The position numbers and the translations under genes are program-made. Shown one piece after another: positions 7,873-17,086 of a stretch of 64,000 nucleotides of DNA; positions within the stretch are counted from its first letter, which is position 1; the number at the start of each line of letters is the position of its first letter. Origin of the DNA: a virus; the IMG/VR virus record IMGVR_UViG_3300036853_000446, positions 62,001 through 126,000 of that record, one strand, 5' to 3'. The notes under the pieces are model-generated. The model was not told the DNA's origin. It ran no database searches and saw only the letters and a program-made list of their open reading frames with translations.

Positions 7873-10800
7873 TCAGGTGTACTCCACGCCCAGCTCGAGG
7901 AGCACCCAGTCCCCCGCCAACGTGTCGCTGACGTTCGTACCGACGCGGGTGAGTTCGTATTGAACGAACGTGCCCGCGCTCAAGCTCAAACTGGAGAGCG
8001 TAATGGTCTGCGAGTCATATTGAAAGTTTGTATTGGTCGGGATGCTGATCGCGGTGAGATTAGTTACCGAACTCCAGGCACCCACCGCAGCGTTGTCGGG
8101 AATCGTTCGACGGTAGAGAGCGGGGACCACGGCGACCGTCCCGCCGGGTGCCGTCTGCGCTCTGGATTTGAAATAGAGGGTGACGTTCGTTGCTCCAGGC
8201 GGAATGGTCTCGGACCAGCTGACACCCTCCTGAGTGGTATCGTCGAAGCGTCGCACCGAGAGCCCAATGTTCACTAGGTCCGCCGACAACGGCGCAAAGG
8301 CGTTGACGGTCCAGTTCGCGTTGACGGGGGAGGTGAGGTCCGCAGCCTGATACCACCGGCGCTGCAACGGAATGCTGTCGAGCTTCGTCTTGTCCGTAGC
8401 GACCATGAATCCGTTCACGGAAGTCGTCACCGCCGCATGCAAGGTGCCACTCGTCTGTGCCCCGTGATCGTGGACGTGGTCAGACCGGACAAAGGTCGTC
8501 GCCGCCCCGGCTGCGTTCGCCGTGCCGATGGCTACGGGGGCAGCTGCAGCGACCGTGTGTTGATGATCCGATCGAGCAAGTGTTGTGGCCGTCCCTTCAA
8601 CAGCCGAGTTGCCAACAGCCACAGCACCCGCGGCGGGAGTGGCTGTGGTGACGTCGTGCTTATGGTCGCTTCGCGCGGCATCCGTTGCGACACCCGCCAC
8701 AGCCGCCGCCTTGGTGACGTCGGCTGGGGCATTCGACGTCAGACCCACGACCTGAGTGACGGAGAAGGTCAGAGCCGTCGTACCGACGGTAATGGGGTCG
8801 TTTGTCGTGAGAATCGCGACATGGTCACCATTGGCGGCGCCTTCCGAGATTCGGATGATGACTGCAGCGCGGACCTCTGCATCGGCATCGAAGTCTACAG
8901 CACGGGACCAGGCGCCTGCAGCCACGGCATAGATGCCGTTCTGAGACCCGGTTGACTGATCTTTAGCCAGGACCCGATCTCCAGCAACGGCCGAAACTCC
9001 ATCAATAGTCTGCGTGCCGGACAGCGTCAGATTTGCCGTCGAAGCCAATCGCACTGGCTGCTTGATGGCCGTGACGGTGCTGTCTAGGTTTACCTTGTCA
9101 GCGGCGAGCATGAAGCCATTGGCAGAACTCGTGACGACGGCGTGCAGGGTGCCGCTCGTTTGAGCCCCATGATCGTGAACGTGGTCGGAACGGATAAAGG
9201 TCGTTGCTACTCCGGCTGCGTTTGCCGTTCCAATGGCGACCGGGACCGCTACTGCCACCGAGTGAGTATGGTCCGAGCGGGCTAGGGTGATTGCCGTGCC
9301 TTCCGCCGCCGAAGCTGCTGCCGTGATCGCGCCCACTACTGCCGTGGACACGTCGTGCTTGTGATCCGCTCGCGCAGCCGTCGCGCCCACCCCAACCGCT
9401 GCTGCAGCTTTGGTAACGTCACTAGGAGCTGTCGAGGCGAGCGCCGCAGCCCCCGTAGCCATTCCGTCGAGTCTGGTCTTGTCTGTCGCCGAAAGGAAAC
9501 CCGATACTGATGTCGTCGCAGCTGCATGCAGAGTGCCACTCGACTGTGTACCGTGATCGTGAACATGATCTGACCGAGCGAACGTAGTGGCCACCCCGGC
9601 CGAGTTGGCTATTCCAACGGCTACTGGAATACCGGCGGCTATCGAATGGGTATGATCAGAACGCGCCATCGTAACGGCGGAGCCCTCGGTTGCCAAATCG
9701 CCGATGGCCGCGACCCCAGCCGCCGCGGTAGCTATGTCGTGCTTGTGGTCGACTCGCGCAGCCGTCGTGCCTATCCCAACGGTTGCCGCAGCCTTGGTAA
9801 TGTCCACGGGTGCACTCGACGCCAGTGCCGCGGCAGCCGCCGAAACCCCATCGAGTTTGGTCTTGTCAGCGGCCAACATAAAGCCGTTGGCAGCACCCGT
9901 CACCACCGCATGCAACGTGGCAACGGTTTGAGCCCCGTGATCGTGTACGTGATCGGATCGAACAAAGGTCGCGGCAGATCCGGCCGAGTTGACTGTTCCA
10001 ATGGTCGAGGGGGCAACCACCGCAATCGTGTGTTGGTGGTCACTACGGGCTAGAGTCGTTGCCGTGCCCTCAGCAGCCGTGTTGCCAGCAGCAACGGCCC
10101 CAGCAACCGGCACCGCCGTCGTGACGTCGTGTTTATGATCGGCTCTTGCTGCGTCGGCAGCCGTCCCAACGACCGCTGTGCTCTTGGTAATGTCGACAGG
10201 AGCCGTCGAGGCAAGAGCGGCGGCACTGACCGCAACCCCGTCGAGTTTTGTCTTGTCAGCGGCCAGCATGAAGCCGTTGGTCAATCCCGTCACTGCCGAA
10301 TGAAGTGTCCCGCTCGTCTGGGCACCGTGGTCATGGACGTGGTCGGACCGGACAAAAGTCGTTGCCGTTCCAGCTGCGTTCGCAGTCCCGATGGCCACGG
10401 GCGTGGCTGCAGTGACCGTGTGCTGGTGATCTGAACGAGCTAGGGTGGTGGCAGTGCCTTCGGCTTCCGAGTTGCCGACCGCCACCGCACCGGTTACCGG
10501 CGTGGCCGTCGTGACGTCATGTTTATGGTCGGCTCTGGCTGCATCCGTCGCGACCCCGACCGCGGCCGCTGCCTTCGTCACATCTGCGGGGGCCGTCGAT
10601 GTCAGGGGCGCAGCGCCCGCCGAGACCCCGTCGAGTTTGGTCTTGTCCGAAGCCGACAGGAAACCAGCAACGGAGGTTGTCGCCGCGGCGTGGAGCGTCC
10701 CACTCGTCTGGGCACCATGGTCATGGACGTGATCAGACCGAACCAGCGTCGTGGCCGACCCGGTGGAGTTGGCCGTACCGATCGCTACAGGAACGGCTGC

Positions 10801-13101
10801 GGTAACCGTATGAGTGTGGTCCGAGCGCGCGAGCGAGGTAGCCGTCCCTTCTGCAGCGACGTTGCCGACGGCAACGGCTCCCGCCGCCGGGGTCGCTGTA
10901 GAGACGTCGTGTTTATGGTCGGCCTTGGCCGCATCCGTCGCGACCCCGACCGCGGCCGCTGCCTTCGTCACATCTGCGGGCGGAGCGGCGGTCAAGGTCA
11001 GAGCAACCGGAGTTGCAAACGCGAGACCCGTCACCGCTAAAGTGATCGGATCGTCCGTCGTCAGCTGGAAAAGCTTGTTTCCGTTGGCGGTGCCCTCAGA
11101 AACGGGGACGACCGTGCCGCCGCGAACCTCGCTGCTCGCGTCGAAATCCACAGCCCGAACCCAGGCACCAGCGGCGACTACATAGATGCCGTTTTGAGAC
11201 CCCGTCGACTGGTCCTTGACGAGCACACGCTGCGTCGCGATGACCGAGACGCCGTCGATCGTCTGAGGTGCAGAAAGGGTGATGTTGGCCGTCGTGGCCG
11301 CTCGGACCGGCTGCTTGATCGCCGTCGTGATGCTGTCAAAGTTGACTTTGTCAGCGGCGGACATGAAACCCGCAATCGCAGTCGTCGCCACCGCGTGCAG
11401 GGTGCCACTGGTTTGGGCACCGTGATCGTGAACGTGGTCACTCCGGGTGAATGTCGTTGCTGCTCCACCCGAGTTGGCTATACCAATAGCAACCGGAGTG
11501 CCCCCCGCCACCGAGTGGGTGTGGTCGCTCCGAGCTAGAGATACAGCCGTACCCTCGGTTGCGGCACCTCCGATGGCTACAGCGCCGGTCGCGGCCGTCG
11601 TGATGTCGTGCTTATGATCAGACCGGGCAAGCGACGTAGCCGTACCCTCGGCGGCGGCCGCCTTCGTAACGTTGACGGGGATGGCCGTTGAAATGTCATG
11701 CTTGTGATCTGCCCGGGCTGCGTCTGTAGCGACGCCCACGGCAGCGGCGGCCTTCGTGACGTCGACGGGTGCCGCGGCCGTCAAAGTTAGGGCGACGGGA
11801 GTTGCAAAGACGAGAGCTGTCGAGCCCAACGCGATCGGGTCGTCCGAGATGAGCTGGAAAATCCGATTCGCGTTCGTCGTACCTTCCGAGACGGCGACGA
11901 TGAGCCCACCTCGAACTTCGGCGCTATTGTCGAAATCTACAGAGCGAGTCCAGGCGCCCGTTGCAGCAACGTAAATGCCGTTGTTGGCTCCCGTGATCTG
12001 GTCCTTGACCAGGACCCGGTCAGCTGCGACGACGGACACGCCGTCGATCGTCTGAGTACCCGACAACGTGATGTTTGCGGTCGTGGCCGCCCGCACTGGC
12101 TGCTTGATCGCCGTGACCGTACTGTCGAAATCCGCCTTGTCAGCGGCAGACATGAACCCAGCCACGGAAGTAGTGACCACCGCGTGCAGGGTGCCGCTCG
12201 TCTGGGCACCATGATCGTGGACATGGTCACTTCGGGTGAACGTCGTTGCCGAGCCGGCGGCATTCGCCGTTCCAATCGCCACCGGGATCCCCCCAGCAAT
12301 CGAGTGGGTGTGGTCCGAGCGCGCGAGCGACGTCGCGCTACCTTCCGTAGCCGAATCCCCGATGGCGGCAGCTCCAACCGTAGCCGTTGTGATATCGTGC
12401 TGGTGGTCTGCCCGGGCCGCGTCGGTGGCCACCCCGACGGCAGCCGCTGCCTTCGTGACGTTGACCGGAGCCGACAGAGTGAGGGCTGCAGATCCCTCGG
12501 AGACCCCGTCGAGCTTGGTCTTGTCCGGAGCCGATAGGAAGCCTGCAACAGAGGTCGTGGCCACCGCATGAAGAGTGCCACTCGTCTGGGCTCCGTGGTC
12601 GTGGACGTGGTCGCTTCGGACAAAGGTCGCCGCAGAGCCTGCGGCATTCGCGGTGCCAACTGTGACCGGGTTGCCCCCTGCCACCGAGTGGGTATGATCC
12701 GAACGGGCTAAAGAAGTGGCCGATCCTTCGGCAGCAACGCCTCCAATGGACACGGCACCCGGGGTTGCCGTCGAGACATCGTGCTTGTGGTCTGCGCGTG
12801 CCGCATCCGTTGCAACACCGATGGCAGCTGCAGTCGTCGTAACATCGACGGGGGGCGTAGTAGTGAGCCCCGTGCTCCCCCCGACTCCGTCCCAAGTGGG
12901 CGTAATCGAGGTGAGGACCCAGAGCGTACTGTCGTCCTCTTGAAGTGCCAGTCGATCTAGGTCATCTACCGTCAGATTTCCAAGAATGGCGGGCACACCA
13001 ACGGTCGGCGTGAAGGCAACTCGACTCGCCGCGTTGGCAAACCTCCACGCAATAGGAGTGTGAGGTCCCTTAGCGATTGTAACTTTTCGATGCTCGCCCA
13101 T
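7873..13101 (-). CDS. Giant repetitive tail fibre with HxH motifs, 1742 aa
   Basis: Probable long tail fibre or adhesin. After an 80-residue N-terminus it consists of nine copies of a module of about 125-130 residues, each with ADHKHD, SDHTHS and SDHVHDHGAQTSGTLHA segments; repeated HxH pairs in T4 fibre tips (gp37) coordinate metal in trimeric shafts. Three copies carry an inserted domain of about 100 residues starting IKQPVRAATTANITLS and containing DRVLVKDQ, common in phage fibres. The last 130 residues (from RRWYQAADL) are a non-repeated tip. Start is the ATG at 13101 with GTGAG upstream; a 22-bp element shared with the 20.7-kb gap lies immediately before. Repeats extend to DNA level. Confidence 0.85.
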   Translation of the reverse strand: MGEHRKVTIAKGPHTPIAWRFANAASRVAFTPTVGVPAILGNLTVDDLDRLALQEDDSTLWVLTSITPTWDGVGGSTGLTTTPPVDVTTTAAAIGVATDAARADHKHDVSTATPGAVSIGGVAAEGSATSLARSDHTHSVAGGNPVTVGTANAAGSAATFVRSDHVHDHGAQTSGTLHAVATTSVAGFLSAPDKTKLDGVSEGSAALTLSAPVNVTKAAAAVGVATDAARADHQHDITTATVGAAAIGDSATEGSATSLARSDHTHSIAGGIPVAIGTANAAGSATTFTRSDHVHDHGAQTSGTLHAVVTTSVAGFMSAADKADFDSTVTAIKQPVRAATTANITLSGTQTIDGVSVVAADRVLVKDQITGANNGIYVAATGAWTRSVDFDNSAEVRGGLIVAVSEGTTNANRIFQLISDDPIALGSTALVFATPVALTLTAAAPVDVTKAAAAVGVATDAARADHKHDISTAIPVNVTKAAAAEGTATSLARSDHKHDITTAATGAVAIGGAATEGTAVSLARSDHTHSVAGGTPVAIGIANSGGAATTFTRSDHVHDHGAQTSGTLHAVATTAIAGFMSAADKVNFDSITTAIKQPVRAATTANITLSAPQTIDGVSVIATQRVLVKDQSTGSQNGIYVVAAGAWVRAVDFDASSEVRGGTVVPVSEGTANGNKLFQLTTDDPITLAVTGLAFATPVALTLTAAPPADVTKAAAAVGVATDAAKADHKHDVSTATPAAGAVAVGNVAAEGTATSLARSDHTHTVTAAVPVAIGTANSTGSATTLVRSDHVHDHGAQTSGTLHAAATTSVAGFLSASDKTKLDGVSAGAAPLTSTAPADVTKAAAAVGVATDAARADHKHDVTTATPVTGAVAVGNSEAEGTATTLARSDHQHTVTAATPVAIGTANAAGTATTFVRSDHVHDHGAQTSGTLHSAVTGLTNGFMLAADKTKLDGVAVSAAALASTAPVDITKSTAVVGTAADAARADHKHDVTTAVPVAGAVAAGNTAAEGTATTLARSDHQHTIAVVAPSTIGTVNSAGSAATFVRSDHVHDHGAQTVATLHAVVTGAANGFMLAADKTKLDGVSAAAAALASSAPVDITKAAATVGIGTTAARVDHKHDIATAAAGVAAIGDLATEGSAVTMARSDHTHSIAAGIPVAVGIANSAGVATTFARSDHVHDHGTQSSGTLHAAATTSVSGFLSATDKTRLDGMATGAAALASTAPSDVTKAAAAVGVGATAARADHKHDVSTAVVGAITAAASAAEGTAITLARSDHTHSVAVAVPVAIGTANAAGVATTFIRSDHVHDHGAQTSGTLHAVVTSSANGFMLAADKVNLDSTVTAIKQPVRLASTANLTLSGTQTIDGVSAVAGDRVLAKDQSTGSQNGIYAVAAGAWSRAVDFDADAEVRAAVIIRISEGAANGDHVAILTTNDPITVGTTALTFSVTQVVGLTSNAPADVTKAAAVAGVATDAARSDHKHDVTTATPAAGAVAVGNSAVEGTATTLARSDHQHTVAAAAPVAIGTANAAGAATTFVRSDHVHDHGAQTSGTLHAAVTTSVNGFMVATDKTKLDSIPLQRRWYQAADLTSPVNANWTVNAFAPLSADLVNIGLSVRRFDDTTQEGVSWSETIPPGATNVTLYFKSRAQTAPGGTVAVVPALYRRTIPDNAAVGAWSSVTNLTAISIPTNTNFQYDSQTITLSSLSLSAGTFVQYELTRVGTNVSDTLAGDWVLLELGVEYT
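10541..10590 (-). repeat. 50-bp exact direct repeat, copy 1
   Basis: Identical over 50 bp to 10931-10980; the flanking base differs on both sides. The distance of 390 bp equals one fibre module. Confidence 0.9.
10931..10980 (-). repeat. 50-bp exact direct repeat, copy 2
   Basis: Identical over 50 bp to 10541-10590, one module away in the fibre gene. Confidence 0.9.
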
Positions 13102-13108
13102 CTCACAA

Positions 13109-13130
13109 GAGCAAGCTCAAAAGAGGACTA
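13109..13130 (-). repeat. 22-bp shared intergenic element, copy A
   Basis: Minus strand TAGTCCTCTTTTGAGC followed by TT and GCTC; 20 of 22 bases match the element at 20674-20695. The 3' half (GAGCNNGCTC) is an inverted repeat. It sits 8 nt before the ATG of the giant fibre gene. It could be a late promoter, operator or RNA processing site. Confidence 0.7.
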
Positions 13131-13158
13131 AGCTTTCTGCGACGGATGGCCCCCCAGC

Positions 13159-13611
13159 TCAGCCGTACAATAACAATTCGTCTTCATCGGCGAGCCACCC
13201 ATCCACGCCCACCGTTGGGCTCACAGCTTCAAACGTGGTCCCGTCGGCCGAAAGAAGCACCTGCCCCGCCAACGTTGGCGTGAACGTGGCAATCCCCGTC
13301 CAAACCGCCGCCTCAGCCGTATCGTCGACACAAATGAACACGGCTCCCGTAGATGCAATAACCCACCACATGCCAGTCGAACAGCCGGCGCTGGTGTCGT
13401 CGGTTGCTGTCGGGCTCCGTGTCGGGTGCACGAAGACAGGGCGGCCATTGAAGACCCCGAGGGCATCCAGGAACTTGAATCGATCTGTGACATAGCGTAC
13501 ACCCCCCGCGCCGGTCGGGTCGCCACCAGCAAGGCCGCCAGGGCCCTGGTCGTAGAGAATGATGCCCTCATCCTCACGCTCGCCTGGGAAGCGGTCCGCA
13601 GTCCTCGGCAC
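13159..13611 (-). CDS. Hypothetical virion protein, 150 aa
   Basis: Starts at GTG 13611 directly after the stop of the upstream gene, with AGGGA upstream. Gly/Asp-rich N-terminus (GPGGLAGGDPTGAGGVRYV) followed by beta segments (GMWWVIASTGAVFICVDD). The ending GWLADEDELLLYG is acidic and hydrophobic. It lies just ahead of the giant fibre gene and could be a fibre hinge or assembly partner; no family recognised. Confidence 0.55.
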   Translation of the reverse strand: MPRTADRFPGEREDEGIILYDQGPGGLAGGDPTGAGGVRYVTDRFKFLDALGVFNGRPVFVHPTRSPTATDDTSAGCSTGMWWVIASTGAVFICVDDTAEAAVWTGIATFTPTLAGQVLLSADGTTFEAVSPTVGVDGWLADEDELLLYG

Positions 13612-14259
13612 TCAGTCCCTGGCTTCTTTGCTCTGTCCCTTGGCCTTGGGAGGCCGGCCCCGCCGGGCTCCATTGACAGGAGCGGCAGAGGCTACGATCG
13701 ACGGCGGGGGCGGCTCTTCGGCGGTGGGCGGCTCTTCAGAGCCGGGCACGGGGGCAACAAGGGCCTCTTTGGTGGCCCGGGCCACCGCACGACGTTGGTC
13801 CAAATCCTCGACCGCCGACATTTGGGCATCTGGACGTACTTCCTGAACCGCTCCTTCCAACGCTTCAGCCATCTGACCTTCCACTGCCTGAAGTTTGGCC
13901 TTCTCCGCGTCCATCACCTTCGCTGCGAAGGCAATGGCTTCTCGGAGTCCGACGACGCGGCCCTCTGCGATCAGACGATGCTTCTCGTTCATGATGCGCA
14001 GATTGTCGATGGCCGCATGCACCTTCAGCACATAATCCTTGCAATGCGCTGCAGCCTCGAGGTCGATCTTGCCCCCGTCCCGATCGGCATCGATCCGTTC
14101 GAAGACACTCTTGAGTGTCGACTGTTGAAGCTCGTTCAGAGCAACGTGATAGCCCTCTTTACGCAGGATGTCCTTCTCGGCGGACTCCCGCATGTCGTCG
14201 TACTTGAGGCCAAGTTCGTTGATCGTGCCGATCTTGACTTGAGACTTCAGAGGGCTCAC
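13612..14259 (-). CDS. Coiled-coil protein with C-terminal AT-hook-like motif, 215 aa
   Basis: Starts at GTG 14259 with AGGAG upstream. Residues 1-150 are strongly helical and charged (DDMRESAEKDILRKEGYHVA, then EAIAFAAKVMDAEKAKL), consistent with a coiled coil. The C-terminus is Pro/Glu-rich (EEPPTAEEPPPPS) and then carries RRGRPPKAKG, which matches the AT-hook minor-groove binding pattern (RGRP flanked by basic residues). Among tail genes this may be a structural or chaperone protein; DNA binding is inference. Confidence 0.55.
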   Translation of the reverse strand: MSPLKSQVKIGTINELGLKYDDMRESAEKDILRKEGYHVALNELQQSTLKSVFERIDADRDGGKIDLEAAAHCKDYVLKVHAAIDNLRIMNEKHRLIAEGRVVGLREAIAFAAKVMDAEKAKLQAVEGQMAEALEGAVQEVRPDAQMSAVEDLDQRRAVARATKEALVAPVPGSEEPPTAEEPPPPSIVASAAPVNGARRGRPPKAKGQSKEARD

Positions 14260-14272
14260 TCACGGACTCCTA

Positions 14273-15841
14273 TCAGGCCCAGCCGATGACCGTCAGCTGA
14301 TCGGGCTTCGAACCTGCACCCCGCAACGCAAACTCGAATTTCAGCTGACCATTGGCGAGCGAAGTCCCCGGGTACACGTCGTGGTTCGCGGCAGAGTCAG
14401 CCCCATTTCTGAGGAGCACACCGTTGAGGTAAACGTCAAAATCACTCACGAACGTGCCGCCAGACAGGTCTCCCAAATCAACGTCCAGGTTGGCGTCATG
14501 CGTTGGACCGGAGACGTTGCTATCAGCCCCGACATTGGCCGAGACTACGGCAACCGTCTTCGCACGGCCGGCCCGAGAATACGCCTGCAGGATGGCATTC
14601 AAAAGCGAGACTTCACCGAAGGTCGTCTCGAAGGTGTTCCACTCCCCCGTCGTTTCCGAAAGCTTGATACCGCTCGTCTGAGCCCAGGTAGAGCCCGCTT
14701 GGTTGCCGTCGTCGAGGTAGTACTCGCCCGCAGCGAAGACCCGAAGGTCACCCATGGTCGTCTCGACGACGCCGTCGTTCTTGCCGATATCGATGGGCCG
14801 CGTTCCGCCCGCACGGATCGTCGCGCCGTTGTTGAATTCGACGTCGATGGCGTTATTGACGTAGCTGTCGACGTCCAACCCAATCGCCAGCGTCGTAGTG
14901 CCGCCGAGAGAATCGTCCGTGACACTGAAAAGGTCCGCGTTGGCGTTGTCACGGATACGCCATCGGATGGCAGCGGCCAGATCCAAATCCGAGTTGCTGG
15001 CAAGCTCGACCGGTGTCGTGCCCTGGTTGGCATATGCACGCTGCCGCGTGACGTCCACGCTCGCCGACTGGTCGACGAAATCCGTGTTAGAGAGGAATGC
15101 CGTCTCTGGGAACGCATCGAAATTGATACGAAAGACGTAGTTATAGTTGATCGTCTTACCCGCGATATCCGCCACAGGGCAGGCTTCGAGGTCGTCGAAC
15201 CCTGCATTCAGACGTACGAAGCTCAACTTGACGCGGTTGCCACCCGAAGTGTCGTTAACCGCACCCCCGTCTGCGCCCGTCGATTCGTACTGGAGAAGGG
15301 CGAAAACATCGCGCCCCGCGGACTGAATGAACTGACCCGTCGCGGCATCTCGAATGACCGCCAAGTTTCTCGGATTGATGGCGTCGGGACCCGCAATCTC
15401 GACCAACTCGTGAACGTCGAACGCACCGCCGGACAACGCCGACTGGGCGACAACCGCGCCATTCTGAGTGAGGGCAACGGCTGCGGCCTGCGTTGGGGTC
15501 TCGGTGCTCGCGACGCTGAGAAGCTCCCAGTTTTGGGCCGCCGATACCGTCACGTCCGTGAGGACGTTGGCACGACCGAGGAACTTCTTTTCCTCGAGAT
15601 CATTCAGGTCGGTGTTGAGGTCGAAGACGGCTCTCTTCTTGCCGTTGACCGTGGGAATGTCATCGTACCAGTTGCCCGCGCCATCATCCCAGATCAAACG
15701 CTTGACCTGTGAACGTAGGCCGTTCAAATCATCTTCGATGTTGGCAGTAGCGGTCTCTAGTGTCGTGCCCGCCGCGATTGCATCATCGTAGAGAAACGAC
15801 TGCGCGATCTGAGCGTCTTGACGAATAAATGTACGGGCCAT
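14273..15841 (-). CDS. Structural protein, 522 aa, fibre or baseplate type
   Basis: Start is the ATG at 15841 with GAGGAAA upstream. N-terminus MARTFIRQDAQIAQSFLYDD is helical and continues with TATANIEDDLNGLRSQVKRL, a heptad-like stretch ahead of a large beta-rich body with many Asp/Asn/Gly turns. The C-terminal 80 residues (DFDVYLNGVLLRNGADSAANH, reported in part: VYLNGVLLRNG) look like a phage fibre tip domain. The protein resembles tail proteins of large phages by architecture only. It heads the fibre-related gene run. Confidence 0.6.
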   Translation of the reverse strand: MARTFIRQDAQIAQSFLYDDAIAAGTTLETATANIEDDLNGLRSQVKRLIWDDGAGNWYDDIPTVNGKKRAVFDLNTDLNDLEEKKFLGRANVLTDVTVSAAQNWELLSVASTETPTQAAAVALTQNGAVVAQSALSGGAFDVHELVEIAGPDAINPRNLAVIRDAATGQFIQSAGRDVFALLQYESTGADGGAVNDTSGGNRVKLSFVRLNAGFDDLEACPVADIAGKTINYNYVFRINFDAFPETAFLSNTDFVDQSASVDVTRQRAYANQGTTPVELASNSDLDLAAAIRWRIRDNANADLFSVTDDSLGGTTTLAIGLDVDSYVNNAIDVEFNNGATIRAGGTRPIDIGKNDGVVETTMGDLRVFAAGEYYLDDGNQAGSTWAQTSGIKLSETTGEWNTFETTFGEVSLLNAILQAYSRAGRAKTVAVVSANVGADSNVSGPTHDANLDVDLGDLSGGTFVSDFDVYLNGVLLRNGADSAANHDVYPGTSLANGQLKFEFALRGAGSKPDQLTVIGWA

Positions 15842-15890
15842 GGTTCTTGTTTCCTCAACTTGCGATGCTCACAAGAACTCTATTGGCACT

Positions 15891-16217
15891 TCAAGGCTCA
15901 TCGAGGGCCAAATAGTCGGCGAGAATCTTGTCGGCCGCACGGGGCGCCACCTCGAGTACGATAATGTCGTAGCCTGTACCGGAGCCCCCGCTCTCGAGGA
16001 TGACGTAGTCATCTATGAGCTTGAGACGCTGCCCGTTGAAGTACACGCTGACGGTCAGGAACGGGAGGTTATGGGCGAACTTATCACCGTCCGGCGCCGT
16101 GAACACCAAATTGGCGCCATCCCGGGAACCACTTAAGTCCTGACCCGTACGGAAGCGCCCGCCCGCGACAAAGAGCTGCGACGCCGTCTGTAGCGAGAGG
16201 AAGTTGACGAGGTGCAC
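15891..16217 (-). CDS. Hypothetical virion protein, 108 aa
   Basis: GTG start at 16217 with GAGG 9 nt upstream; an ATG 24 nt further up is in another frame. It contains a VYFNGQRLKLIDDYVI segment, which parallels the VYLNGVLLRNG segment at the C-terminus of the neighbouring 522-aa protein, so the two may share a fold. The 50-nt gap upstream holds nothing recognisable. Confidence 0.55.
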   Translation of the reverse strand: MHLVNFLSLQTASQLFVAGGRFRTGQDLSGSRDGANLVFTAPDGDKFAHNLPFLTVSVYFNGQRLKLIDDYVILESGGSGTGYDIIVLEVAPRAADKILADYLALDEP

Positions 16218-16267
16218 GCCACTGCCTCAGTAGCCATTCTGGAGCGAGCCTGACGTACCGACGACAC

Positions 16268-16666
16268 TCATTCGAGGGCCGGGGTATAGTCGTATGGGTA
16301 CGAGCCCCTCACCAACGCCGCCGGAGAGTCGACTCCCGGTACGCCGCCCGAGACCGGCTGCACCACCAGCCAGAACTGCTCCGTGTCGACCAGGCCGGCA
16401 TCGATCGCCCCGCCCGCCGCGTAGGTTGAAGGGTTGAACACGACACGCACTCGATTGGTCCCCGGCATGGTGTGCAGCCGGTTGCGGTCGATCGACGGGT
16501 CGAGGTAGCCCACGCCGATTCCGACCGTCAGTAGAGTGACCAACACGGGCGGACCGGCAGTCTTCGACGACGCCTTGATCACATAACTCTCGACCCCCTC
16601 TTGCTTGGGGATCAGGAGGTCCACGATGCCGGGCGCCCGATAGCCTACCGTAAAGTTGGGGATCAT
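16268..16666 (-). CDS. Hypothetical virion protein, 132 aa
   Basis: ATG at 16666 overlaps the upstream stop (ATGA), so it is translationally coupled. The beta-rich sequence (SYVIKASSKTAGPPVLVTLL, then NRVRVVFNPSTY, TEQFWLVVQPVSGG) resembles a fibronectin or immunoglobulin-type domain. No catalytic residues are visible. Tail component inferred by position. Confidence 0.55.
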   Translation of the reverse strand: MIPNFTVGYRAPGIVDLLIPKQEGVESYVIKASSKTAGPPVLVTLLTVGIGVGYLDPSIDRNRLHTMPGTNRVRVVFNPSTYAAGGAIDAGLVDTEQFWLVVQPVSGGVPGVDSPAALVRGSYPYDYTPALE

Positions 16667-17073
16667 CGGATCAGTTTCTCCTCATGGACGTGCTGGTCAT
16701 AAGTGCTTGCGGCGAGCTGTCCCGACCGTTGACGCGCCTCCTCACGAACGTCTCTCCAGGAGTCCGCCTCTTGCCCCTGGTAGTTCGGGATGAGGCGCGT
16801 CTTGAACACGTGATCCTGCTGCCTGCGGGCCATCACGGAGCCCCGCGTTGCCCTATAGCCATTCTCTTTCTGGGCTTTGCTGACCCAACCCCCCGACGGT
16901 CCGTCCTTCAAGACGAACGCCATGCCCGCAGGATTGAATACGAGTTCGAGAGGCTTGCCTTCGTCGTCAACGACCTGGAAAGCCCCCGATTGAATGAGGT
17001 CGTACTCTTCAAACGACAGCTTGCGCTGGGTGGTGGCGCCATCCTCGCGCCTGACGAACGTATAGCTCGGCAT
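16663..17073 (-). CDS. Hypothetical protein, 136 aa
   Basis: The ATG at 17073, with GGAG 6 nt upstream, is a better start than the GTG one codon earlier. It opens MPSYTFVRREDGATTQRKLS, a layout like FmdB-type phage proteins (MPxYxF then a ligand-binding loop), but the Cys pairs of the FmdB zinc ribbon are absent. The rest is charged and helical. Function unknown. Confidence 0.55.
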   Translation of the reverse strand: MPSYTFVRREDGATTQRKLSFEEYDLIQSGAFQVVDDEGKPLELVFNPAGMAFVLKDGPSGGWVSKAQKENGYRATRGSVMARRQQDHVFKTRLIPNYQGQEADSWRDVREEARQRSGQLAASTYDQHVHEEKLIR

Positions 17074-17086
17074 CACATCTCCATTT

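Larger units (their letters stand above)
8370..12860 (-). repeat. Nine tandem fibre-coding repeats, period about 390 bp
   Basis: The DHVHDHG heptad occurs nine times in the fibre protein at regular spacing, interrupted by three inserted IKQPVR domains. Modules have diverged, but some DNA segments are identical, which points to recombination or gene conversion between copies. Confidence 0.85.

Noticed and set aside
8370-12860. Regularly spaced repeats that could suggest a CRISPR array
   Set aside because: Units are about 390 bp, in one open frame, and encode fibre modules; no short palindromic repeats with unique spacers are present and no cas genes were seen (the Cas4-like nuclease is in a recombination cassette far away).
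6564-13101. Diversity-generating retroelement acting on the fibre genes
   Set aside because: No reverse transcriptase, template repeat or adenine-biased variable region is visible in the window.
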